A stretch of DNA of 64,000 bases, from the NCBI GenBank assembly GCA_021772095.1, contig JADYXR010000151.1:1-64000 (forward strand), in the 5' to 3' direction. The DNA is from Candidatus Obscuribacter sp. GTDB lineage: Bacteria > Cyanobacteriota > Vampirovibrionia > Obscuribacterales > Obscuribacteraceae. Below are positions 41,501 through 47,600 of this stretch, piece after piece. Both the position numbers and the translations under genes were made by a program. Each line of letters opens with the position of its first letter. Within the stretch, counting starts at the first letter, position 1. Below the pieces are notes generated by a model. That model was not told the DNA's origin. It did no database searches and saw only the letters and a program-made list of their open reading frames with translations.

Positions 41501-44397
41501 TGGAACAATTTGGTTTCACTACTCGCACAAAGGGACTGGAATATCTTCCTAAGTTGATCCCTCAACGATCCGCGGTTGAGCGAGTCGCTGACAATGCGCG
41601 CGTTGGCCGGGGGGAATTGTACTCTGTCGCCAAACGCGATGGCGCCGATTTGCGTGAGCGGTATGAGAAAACAAAAGCAGAATTGAAAGTGACGCTCGAG
41701 AATCCGTTGCGCGGGGAAAAAGCCTGGAGTGATTTCCGCGCTGAAGTGGACAAACTTAAAGGCAATTGGCAAGCCAATCGCGGAGAATCACTTCCGGCAA
41801 AGCTTGAAAATCGAGAGATGGCGCGGCAAACTTACGAGACTTTGCTGGCGCAAGAAGCTCTGGTTATGGCAGAAAAGAGTGGTATCGGTTTTGACCAGGC
41901 GGTCACGAAAGTGATTTCGGGATTGGACGCGAATCCGGCTGGCGACGCGCCTTTGAAGCGCGCTTACAGAGATTTCCATGACTGGGACAAATCGGCGAAG
42001 ATGGAATTCGAAGAGGTGCGACCGCAGTTGGACCAACGCACCACTGCTTTGCAGGAAGCTATCAATAAATCGTTAGTCGCAAAGGGCATTCCGCCTGTCC
42101 AAATCAAATGGGCTCAGGGACTGGAAAGTGCCAACAACCTCTACATGTTGGGCGAAGGAACCATTGTCGTCCGCTACCAGGATATTTTGAAGGCCGGCAA
42201 TTTCGATAAGCTTGTGGAACACGTCTACCATGAAACTGTGCACCATGCCCAGGACATGGAAATCGTCAAAGCGATTGCTCAACAAGTGACAAAAGAACAA
42301 GTCGCCAATGGTGGTGCTAGCGATCCGAATAACTATCGAGATTTGATTAGAGCACGTTACGAAGCCGGCCAGGTCCTCACTCCCGAGAAGGGTGCGAAAC
42401 TTCCGGACTCGACAATGGTTCTGGAAGATGCTGCCCTGGATCGCGCTCTCGAATCGATGAAGGGCAAGCCGGCGCTGACCGACGATCAAATTCGCCGTGC
42501 TGATGTCCTTTCTCAATCGTTTAAAACCAATAAAGTTTATCGCGACAGGTTCACCGCCACTGAAGTCGATTTTCACCTGGTTGATTCTGCCCTGCGACAA
42601 ATCAAAGTCGATAAATCTAACCGCACCGCCATTAGTGTCATCGAGGCTTTGCATAATCCCGAACACGGTGCACTTAGAATGCAACTGTTCGGTGCCTCCG
42701 AAATTGAAAAACTCCCCCCTCGCGTTAGAGAACAAATCGGCATTTATGACGCTGCCTTGAAAGCTGGAAAACCTGCCTCATACGACGGATTGCAGGCGAG
42801 AACCGTGCTTGAAGCTAATTTAAACGGACGACTTCGCGACATCAATTTGGAACGTCGTCATCTGGAAGAAAGTTATTTAAAACCTCTGCACGAAATCGAA
42901 GCGCAACTTGTGGAAGTAGAAGCGATTGAGAGCAGGCTAAAAGAGGCAAAGACGACAAAGACTGAGGTTCTTCCTGACCCAGGCACGGTCAAACCAGGCA
43001 CCGTGCCTGGTGTCAAACCAGTTGAGGGCGCGCCACCTGTTGTTGAGCGCCCGGGCAGTGGTGAACGACCCGGCGCTGAAAAGCCTGCCGGTGAAAAACC
43101 TGCTGGTGAAAACCCGGGATCCGAAAAACCAGGTGGGGAGAAACCCAAAGCTGAAACCGAGAGGCCTGCTGAAACCAAACTCGATACCAGTCGTTCCGTG
43201 GCAGATCATAGCGGCAAAGACTCCGCCGCCCTGGTCAGCGAGTCATTGACCCTGTCGACGCTTTATAACGAAGGTCGCAAAAATTCAGAACTGGGCAGAA
43301 CCGGACTTGATAAACACTTCGATCGCTTCCGCAATAACTCGCGCATGATGCTGGATAAACTGGCTTCCACGCCTGAAGGTAAAACTGAGCAACTCAACCA
43401 ATTGCTCCGAAAATTCTCTGCACAGGTAGACGTGCTTAAAGATAATCCATTGATAAAAGGCGCGACGGTTGTCGCTGATAAGAGTCTGTCATCCGGAGGG
43501 AAGTTGGTGTTCATGCACGGAAACGTTGCTATCGAACCATTATTCACTGATGCCACCAGTGCGCATTATCGAACAGCAACGGGCGAGATCAAGAAAGCAC
43601 CACTCTCGGAACTCAAAGTCGAGCTGCGCGTTTCCGAAACTGCTTTGAGCGAAGCCCGAGTCGCGGATGCATCAGCAAACAGCAAGTTGAAAGCGGCTGA
43701 AATCGTTTCAACCCTGTTCCACCAATTGCACCAGGTAGATCAACTGCGCGGTCGCCAAGAACGCGCTCGCATGAACGGAATAGATCTTGCCAGCGATAAG
43801 GGCGACGCGCTCGCTCGCAGGCAGTTTCTCGAAAGAGAAAAGACGCATGCGGATCTGGCCGCCGACTTTTTGCAGTTTAATTTGAACGGAAATAGCCTCG
43901 ACGGGCGCGAGCCAATCCATGCAACGCCGCCTGTGTCCTACGATATCAAGAAACCAATTTCTGAATTGCTGGGAGAACGGATCGTTACTTCAATGGGTTC
44001 TGACGGACGAATGAAGATTTTTGTTTTGAATAAAAACAAGACAGTGACTGAATTGGAGTCCGAGCGATCCGAAGCTCTTATAAAAGACGGCTTCAAGAAA
44101 ATGGTCGAACGATGCAACGAGAAAATCAAAGAAGCGGAGAAAGCGAAGAACGAAGAGCTGGTCGAAAAATATAAAGCCGAGCGCGAGCGAATCGTAAAAG
44201 ATCAACGCAGTTACGAAACTGACCCCGCCTTTAGAAAGGCTGTCCATCACGATTTAGCGCGACACGCCTCGCGTGCAAGAGCCGGCGTTGGCGCGGCTGT
44301 CACGGTCATGTTCCTGGTCACGTTTACACTAGACCACATGAGAAAAGAAAGTCATGGTTCCGATTTAAACTTGGACATTCCTATTAGCGGAAACTAA
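29539..44397 (+). CDS. Giant 4952-residue multidomain protein: protease-like x3, methyltransferase-like, PRTase-like and dual-specificity phosphatase domains
   Basis: No known full-length family is recognised. Residue map: 1-340 acidic, then Gly/Lys/Pro repeats; ~343-650 helical TPR-like region; 663-682 membrane segment; ~700-820 beta-rich segment; ~830-1170 zinc-protease-like module (HELVH, His901/Glu902/His905); ~1515-1860 second copy with the motif degraded to HQYVL (1590); ~1930-2095 methyltransferase-like (EIGAGKGYW, Gly1964); ~2100-3420 unrecognised, mostly helical in its second half; ~3420-3770 with VDDCMYSGKT (3694-3703), a PRPP-loop-like motif; 3867-4010 dual-specificity phosphatase (HCTHGRDRTG, Cys3958, Arg3964); ~4155-4450 third protease-like module (HETVH, His4231/Glu4232/His4235); Pro/Glu linker; 4545-4952 module shared with the next gene, ending in a membrane segment near 4914-4933. 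There is no signal peptide. No frameshift was seen. A role as a membrane-tethered toxin, effector or signalling megaenzyme is speculation. Confidence 0.8.
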   Translation: MSDPDNKPKKLPDTDASTFKVDDFRRDTTSDTEDDDDDPFEKAAADAIEEQNNSGTAKTGVGVLAPDANANGENEFLDIPRWDKVALVFDGEPKDDANGGERPKNGDGKALEDKPKPINGKPDPAAGEPEAPSLKPNPVSGKPETLTGEPDPLNGKPVPLNGKPDPIEAKTDPNEAEADGDKQNGAAGDGKAVGNKVRIELVDDKPAGDKPADGKPAPDAALAGLKEDANWQKLQTAVGRDVTELNRRLDIITSQLMPANQSVAKIVDMYLDASKKRSAETVTLDGKPADVKPGDLKPGDAKSGDANSGVSKPGDSKAADGKPVDGRITDGRPADGKTETGAEAQRKSVEYLKLQLDGMKPLKEQDDALLVARASLLISSGSDENVKKGEESLISMVTKNPSMQSDERFHDLVLRSYVQMAAVRSARGLPPWNPERAAKAHPEFNSTASDTKPMPGDKSPMDYLQSANEKFWNSGIDEAVKDFNAARSTSNLQKQSFDQQRMEVFVSGLSKDIAIANAEVKGAPTEDLVAERSAQVDTEKKLAAKSTDADDMTQAININSAFAKIASGEPLRYNEGMDELRRHLIVHPDSIMQKGFRENLDKAMEARAQKSIAQAAVKDGEKPADMPGPSEGKSGYKDLNLARTDLTAAKDSPVQAYAADQITSGALLALGIGLSVAMARRSINRFRENRALNAEHGPKPIEGAAAKSESTQLRDTGGTLREVKIKGTLGATDRVVVQEPARKDDWKQYKNEGKPVDQSFDPAKKKYGELERLRVDSRDFYVDRDNKVFVERKGKLHETNEIRIVSSKQLEMEQRELGGLLNPKTAEAIYSLIYDAHGLGSPEYAEAAERMNVPAPKVVLRQGALSGENGYLLGQGTIVATSDIMIAMGSVKPERTMAMLHELVHLEQDTLMIRRLADQLGIGKTFSEDGKQQEALLKQYAEKVQSTLDPEFARKVLKTRDGRPLTTSEGQRADQLLESTNENQKIKTLERSLRLVDGFSSLLAAQPGRAKAPKSVADLCQLISDVPVFKTAFGEDPPAKVKELLEQWKGVPEGEKPANFNEDQARKVMVDYLTDRLVRSTESGMETARENRVGMRTQQALVNFGGNDQRSAADLCKFLLDHPASMKALMGDNPPAEVRALLEQWKGLSDGAKPEGWNEATAKDLLKSGFQAKSAELTKQRDLLYFGDPVEQEAWEVTRRSEIAARRPIDWDSRPGYASRSTLADNLSTNAVARQVASELNTTATKPEFVNADAAGKSKLLTESVRTALSSSLGGADGATLSEAFKNLDVKVGDYAKAELVLVDPTKSGKQNHFEIRIPSSKFNTESGRIEAVAALYADVHLLSELDTIMYDRPASSAIDVGSISRTQPQNSLEVITALHLKAPDAVAFGSTDVSAPVSKPADAPAKTADGAPPTAEKAEVSEFARQHPKLASPQYQEQVSAEIAKVTGKWNSALGQIDTAQRFEILRQRFETLKQEALRHEVGQRFFPQSEKASSQFLEQEKAYGVEADRTSKELKQELGQRVSSIESAFNAVLENQGLPPVKLSSTLNIDAADSVRASHYAGGKGVIELSSNLLLTGSPEEISRALRHQYVLYQQDRLVMSDVYDSDAGKSRYKGDHAARLEYRERTGTDSLLPQEGELRLTGRSIESAVYNALPEETRKRLMGSADLIADGEVLNPEKLAGKALTSAEYNNLESWQRKLLTGRPPEQAFLDSVKQSFDAAKKVAGDAPVLDAAQKTRAADLARSMVKYDGDSRKSERLADMTSTYRKLRVDISTEGGVEKLLVRITTPEDKLTAANKESNGNALKRTLFGEKPIPAEIDALLSDFQKATTRAGGLDPKVWNTQKAQQFKVLMEKAIDQRHVEIQTALTGSTTDALNNSLEMEAAVANKPTVESRYGRTAFDTKRPANPYQDAINATDFSDFNEQSNKRMDLASEFSWAIPNREALATIYDFAGKEGLVEIGAGKGYWANMLREMGVDVVAYDTNPLDVRSNEFHVGTAFSKVVEGDTSAASKHPDRTLLLCWPPPDDRMAADALKAYSEAGGKKLVFVGERPLPNQDGVVTGDRGFHQSLDKDWVLKETVELPHIPNRIGVTGDKLYVYEKRAATAAVSPGEGEHGNRVTFEANDAVIVKPLAGDRVLLYQPARLGRPTGMTKPDEKTLKAEYEKIEVTGFDGKPIEGVEHYQHKATGALIRIEAGMQFPAEDLMIANRKDVRAPNDFGPHREVARVPSTKSIDKAFARRAGNLTDAAFTTRVYENNVQISTPTATRAGDSAPKSTTYDGARDVRIFSPDGGKTEIPLFRNHLWFDIGSKNKASEGDVKAHITITNNNDKAVLDKLLIPLLSDAINGVPGSEAERLGLTDLIVGAKLKDPLDRDPRFSHFMFERESKVSGSDISGGSFTGPQGQNAKGYTFYGRNAGDIEKAAAIIDKFLATNAVVAPEVVLDKSTSTGNLGDLTKIGTTNRLSIVRETWDFAEVKGRWGASLDADLGDKIRAKYGTGGKLDQAGLDRLAKDAGVKAGLLTLDNDGKVALLGSPSDLHLPGRGSHGDAVYLDESVSNRTFGELTGRHAAYSIYRHANKDGPAESKDPAHYIAMEETNSRRAYLEIPPRGMSRDSAEFKDLQVMKRAILDGDLKTLETKFREISARPDRTAATKLLLTLEQELVSLGITARSKSGEKTAEGQPTDELLIKVNSYQRRDLIISSHKPVVALDSGNTPGVMESVSVAETMAMVRGTLSKNVRYAEYDKFALKAIPPASDTGEYKGSLTGKGVESISDTPGTIPVIRTDATAAVADKVLSATLEKPAVSFSDKAPENLHKDLKLLNDILAVRKNLSREPYKYDAQQLEHLTKLIKGGYLEYFSPENGTKIVNNLRQVVDHGVRFNNDLKLNNTALETVSARLAPVEAAIKNFESMSGKAPNAEHAWRIAWLMHYSNQPQETAERLWTRSVEVARSNLGQQISLAEVGDVADIQARNKEGLIGPEGTREAYKILLSSREIQRLNPDFSKDNALKVAEIISLDARTEKPLKIGIQDGVRTVQQAQDVSTELTAKDIYQVMRLRQDFKDVHKALPAAQRKIEFTSAETEAEVRVKVRSYIENAALEAIVEAKMPAELQSKWLALDEAFDHRVKGPEAAKKELIANLLTRQIENYAVKDYLENLKSADIEKLPVEDARKLLEMVTDSARTVAERLPAKSKDHEKFMDVWRDALGEFEAARKHFPSIRDERLNIATFEFIRQLTTQEVKDHHKTFVEPWLKHTMSESRLNELDPQSRAELVMRFIEAHDANRLKDRVDISEYTKLLRSLDPDFIRSLPQEKQERIELLSWQILDQSAKKAGLADAPEQIINSVDKIVDRVIGDHMSDATAKELLGYFNSKDLMTATGVFQARSSHLTIQGLNNQFESIAGHLRANGFTSPTFVRGRLAERIKVVCVGNSTEGEKLAYLMRKATGVQVDIHNVTDASQLPAGKFLILDKIPPGELGDALRARTANSSAYLPDSIQNFHNGINVFDLARAGLGGSDLADVRSKLVTDITLAKMKHNLGDNVSLRDTPIRLSPKDLARVRSAIEVDIAADIQLMRTQGLLHLSKIAVGTVGDTVKEAQSLGLFFEHGTSIVNFTDMLSEARSLYNDKLKGADPKKCLFVVDIDSQGSGRLATRLIREANGLTGSEFDKQFVTKAQAREMAKRGELKGMKLIGVDDCMYSGKTAANISDSLISIYKEAKPGTGPELVIGTMRAFDKGMTAAKEAIVTQIADLKLAGGSVPDIKIEVGNPDLIRDSSQTIKEHVASKNILRRLKEGLTEFFPKLFNRSEWAGSSVKSNFVYPHMVPNNNMMRMNEFYKHALGIAGAHSESRFDDPRFDKYSSSRIKGIDRFGYVNENIIRGGKPRNEAAVKELAARGITSVINMEKTLDAEVAQWFKNHNIEVIHMPVEPSNITAEKLEEVARKIQESIGPDKKCFIHCTHGRDRTGAVIAQYRVTREGWDKSNALEEMEQFGFTTRTKGLEYLPKLIPQRSAVERVADNARVGRGELYSVAKRDGADLRERYEKTKAELKVTLENPLRGEKAWSDFRAEVDKLKGNWQANRGESLPAKLENREMARQTYETLLAQEALVMAEKSGIGFDQAVTKVISGLDANPAGDAPLKRAYRDFHDWDKSAKMEFEEVRPQLDQRTTALQEAINKSLVAKGIPPVQIKWAQGLESANNLYMLGEGTIVVRYQDILKAGNFDKLVEHVYHETVHHAQDMEIVKAIAQQVTKEQVANGGASDPNNYRDLIRARYEAGQVLTPEKGAKLPDSTMVLEDAALDRALESMKGKPALTDDQIRRADVLSQSFKTNKVYRDRFTATEVDFHLVDSALRQIKVDKSNRTAISVIEALHNPEHGALRMQLFGASEIEKLPPRVREQIGIYDAALKAGKPASYDGLQARTVLEANLNGRLRDINLERRHLEESYLKPLHEIEAQLVEVEAIESRLKEAKTTKTEVLPDPGTVKPGTVPGVKPVEGAPPVVERPGSGERPGAEKPAGEKPAGENPGSEKPGGEKPKAETERPAETKLDTSRSVADHSGKDSAALVSESLTLSTLYNEGRKNSELGRTGLDKHFDRFRNNSRMMLDKLASTPEGKTEQLNQLLRKFSAQVDVLKDNPLIKGATVVADKSLSSGGKLVFMHGNVAIEPLFTDATSAHYRTATGEIKKAPLSELKVELRVSETALSEARVADASANSKLKAAEIVSTLFHQLHQVDQLRGRQERARMNGIDLASDKGDALARRQFLEREKTHADLAADFLQFNLNGNSLDGREPIHATPPVSYDIKKPISELLGERIVTSMGSDGRMKIFVLNKNKTVTELESERSEALIKDGFKKMVERCNEKIKEAEKAKNEELVEKYKAERERIVKDQRSYETDPAFRKAVHHDLARHASRARAGVGAAVTVMFLVTFTLDHMRKESHGSDLNLDIPISGN
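32026..33045 (+). repeat. Zinc-protease-like module, copy A (coding)
   Basis: Residues ~830-1170 of the giant protein. It runs from a helical IYDAHGLGSP start through GQGTIVATSDIMIAMG and LHELVHLEQD to two internal repeats of the pattern ADLCxxLxxxPxxxxxxGxxPPAxVxxLLEQWKG. The HExxH zinc motif is intact. Confidence 0.65.
34081..35121 (+). repeat. Zinc-protease-like module, copy B, degenerate (coding)
   Basis: Residues ~1515-1860. The same order is present (GLPPVKLSSTLNID, GKGVIELSSNLLLTG, RHQYVLYQQD, then LFGEKPIPAEIDALL), but the zinc motif HExxH has become HQYVL, so this copy has lost the catalytic Glu and second His. It may be structural or regulatory. Confidence 0.55.
41998..42885 (+). 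repeat. Zinc-protease-like module, copy C (coding)
   Basis: Residues ~4155-4450. The order is GIPPVQIKWAQGLES, GEGTIVVRYQDILKAG, VYHETVHHAQDMEIV and later LFGASEIEKLPPRVREQ. HExxH is intact, as in copy A. Preceding coiled-coil helices resemble those before copy B. Confidence 0.65.
42993..43011. repeat. 19-base perfect palindrome in coding linker
   Basis: ACCAGGCAC (42993-43001) and GTGCCTGGT (43003-43011) flank a single C. It encodes part of the Pro/Gly/Val linker (PGTVPGV) just before the shared C-terminal module. A partial copy precedes it at 42979-42987 (CCAGGCACG). Confidence 0.5.
43171..44397 (+). repeat. Shared 408-residue C-terminal module, copy in the 4952-residue protein
   Basis: Residues 4545-4952. 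It aligns end to end without length change to residues 1029-1436 of the next gene (47744-48970). Most residues are identical, including DHSGKDSA, LTLSTLYN, DKSLSSGGKLVF, AEIVSTxFHQLHQ, NGNSLDGREPIH and ERIVTSMGSDGRMKIFVLNK. It ends in a membrane segment and the tail SDLNLDI.ISG. Synonymous sites differ widely, so the duplication is old and the protein is under purifying selection. Confidence 0.9.
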
Positions 44398-44659
44398 AGG
44401 TCGGCAACACCCGTGTTCGTGAATCTCTTGATTGGGTTTAGCTCGACGGTTAGCTCTCCAGGCTCGAACAAACCGGTCAGTGTTGGCAGTAACCGACGCT
44501 GAAACCTGACGGCGTGTGTGTGGGTTCGCACAGTTGGCGTGACTCCAAAAGCCTCTGCTCGTGGATTTAATGTTCTGATATTGGTTGTGACAGCCTGTTT
44601 CGTGTCCGGAAAGCCACCCTGGGGAATAGCTAGGAAAGTACCGCAAAACTCAGGTCCAC

Positions 44660-47600
44660 ATGACTCGAAACGTTCCGAACCCCGATTCCGACACCCTGCC
44701 AAAAGAACTCGACCTGGACCAACCGAAAGTCACTGGTGTTCAGGATCCAGCTAATGACCAATCGGTTTCGTCTCCAGAATCGGAGACAGACGACGCGCGA
44801 GAAAGCCTGGGCGGTGCCGCGTCTGATTTGCTTGATGAGCCTGGTCAGGGCACGGCGGTGAATGAGAAACCGACTGGGTATGCCCTGCCGGCGTTGGCTT
44901 TTGCTTTCGATGAGACACCTGCCAGGGCGGAACCACCACCTGCACCGAACGCGCCAGAAGCTAAAGTACCAGTAGCTCGAGAAGTTCCAGCAGCACCAGC
45001 AGCACCAGCAGCGCAAGAAGCGCCAGCAGTAGTAGAAAAACAGACGCCACCAGCACAAGACGCACCAGCAGCAAAAGAAGCACCGGCTGCAAAAGAAGCG
45101 CCACCAGCACCGGAAGCCGTTCTTCACGATGGTGAAAAACGACCCGAGCGAAATGACAAGCCCGTAGCGCTCCGACTAAAAGAATTTGATGAGAACTTTG
45201 ACGCGCGGCTCAAGACTTTGGAGAAAGCAATCGACCTGGAGAAGCTCAATTTTGACTCCATGTCTGATGAGCTGAGAAAGGCTCGGGTTGCGTCTCTTGG
45301 TGTGAGGATCAAAACCGGATCCAGTCTCGCGGTTGAAGAAGAGGCCCAAGAAAAAGGCGATGCCGCGAAAGTTGAAGCGGCCGGCAAACAACTCGCCGAG
45401 CTCAAAACGCTGGACAAAACTGCGATCGCCAACGAGCGAAAAATTTTCGAGCAGTTACCGGAAAATACACAAGCGCGATCGATGAAAGCGATTCTGCTGA
45501 TTTCCAGTGGCAAAGACGAGCACGTTCACAAAGGCGAAATTGAACTTTGCCGTTTGGTGCGCGACAATCCACAACTTGCCACCAGCAATGAATTTCGTCA
45601 ATTGATGCTGCTCAGTTACGCCGAGATGGCTGCCGCGCGACAAATTCGAGGACTGAAAGAATGGCAGCCTAAGGTCAAAGTCGACGATCTGATTACTGCA
45701 AAACCGGACGGTTCAGAAACTTCCGATCCGATCAAACTGCTACAAAAAGCCAATGAAGAGTTTTTCGGAGATGGTGGCATTGAAAAAGCTACGCCATTGT
45801 TTCAGCAAGCGATTGATGCTCAAAAGGCAATCGGCATCAAGAGTGATAGAAATAGACTAGATTTGTTTATCCAAAGTTTGTCTCAAGACACGAAAATTGC
45901 GCAAGACGCTCTTGCCGGAAATGATGTCGATCCTCTGATTCACAAGCGAATCGCGCACAGCAAATTGGAAAATACCGCTGTCGAAAACGCGCTCACAGCA
46001 AAGGAAACCGACTCCGGACTGCGAGCAAACTATGCCTTCGCAAGAATCGCTAGTGGACGTCCAGCGCTATACGACGAAGCTGTGAAAGACATTGTGGCTT
46101 GTATGCGAGACAACCCGGCTATGTCATTCGACCAGGGGTTTCAGACCAACTGCAGCCAGGCATTCAAAGCTCATGTTCAGAACAGTAAAGCCTTCGATGA
46201 AGCTGCAGCAAAAGGTGAAAAGGAACAACCTAAGTCTGAATACAACAATCTTGATTTGAAAAAGATAATCAAAAACGACGGCGCCAAAGCAGATGCCAAA
46301 GTTCAAAGTTACACTTCTGACGATCTGACCGGACCGGCTTTGCTGGCTCTGGGGCTGGGTTTAGCCCTTGCCCAATATTCGCGCACTCGCGCCAAGTATC
46401 ATGCAGCGAGCATCATGAAGGAAGGTTTGAACGCGGCGTCGGAAGTCAAAACTATCGAAGATCTGAAACCCGAAGTCAGAGCAGAACGCACTGCTCGTTC
46501 CGGAGAAACCGCAAAGTTTGAAGTGAAGGGAACGGCTCGTGATGGGCGTTTGGTACTAGTGCGAGATTCCGCTGGTGCGCCGGCAGCGACTGCACCAACT
46601 GACCTTAAGGAGATCAAACCTGGAAAAACGTTTAGTCCTGCGACGCTACAGTTCGGCGAATTCGTTCCGGTTGCGGTTGATGGAAAGCAGTATTTCGCCG
46701 ATAAAGACGGTCGAGTTTATAAGTATGAACACAAAATGTTCTCCGAACCGCGGCTGTTCGAGGACGTCGAAACCCGGCAGATAGAGCTGGTTGCGCGCAA
46801 AGAACTGCAATCGCTTTTACCGGAAATTAAAGTCGATCCTAATGCGCTTTTGATGACATATGAGCATCCCCAAAAAGCGATGCCGAAAGAGTGGCAGCGC
46901 GAATTCGATTTCGTACGCGATGTGAAACGCGCAGTCGCAGAGAACGACAAGCACGTTTCTGCTCGATTGGAAGCGCTAGATCGAGCCGTGAAAAGTTTAA
47001 ACGACACCGCCCATGGTGACCGAGTTAAATTCTTGTCAGAGCTGACTCGGCAGATGGAAAGGGTCGGAATAAAAGTGGAGTACGCCGATCTTCCCGGACC
47101 GGATGCCAGCAATGTGAAGGTCTATCTATCAGAAGCAGGCTCAGATCGACGATTAGTTATATCGGGAGATAAGGACAAAGCGGTCTCCATGGAGATGCTC
47201 GACAAGACAGGCAAGGTTTCCAAAACTGAAACAGGAATAGTCAAAGTTGTCGACCATTTGTCTGCCCTCGAAAGTGCAGTGACACGGCAATTGAAAGAAC
47301 CTGCTGTTAAAGAGAAGTTGTTAGGCGTTGACCCCGAGTTGCATGTGGACGGCTCTCGTAAGGAAGTGCGCAGAAGTTTTCTCGACGGATTGTCCGCCGA
47401 ATGGCGTGATGCCCGCGATCTTACTTTGCGTTTTCAGGAGGCCGTTCGTCGTTCCAATAGTGGCAACATCAAGGACCGCGTCGCCACCATGATGACTGAG
47501 GTGGGTAAAGCCTCTCCGCAAGTTATGAATCGCGTTCTCACACAAATGGAACGTGAGTTAAAAACAGTTGGCATTGATGCGACAGCGGAAATCGGTGCCA

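Noticed and set aside
42073-42735. 220-codon minus-strand open frame inside the giant gene
   Set aside because: Antisense shadow of protease-like module C; no family signature. The same applies to 41077-41772 and 33859-34449.
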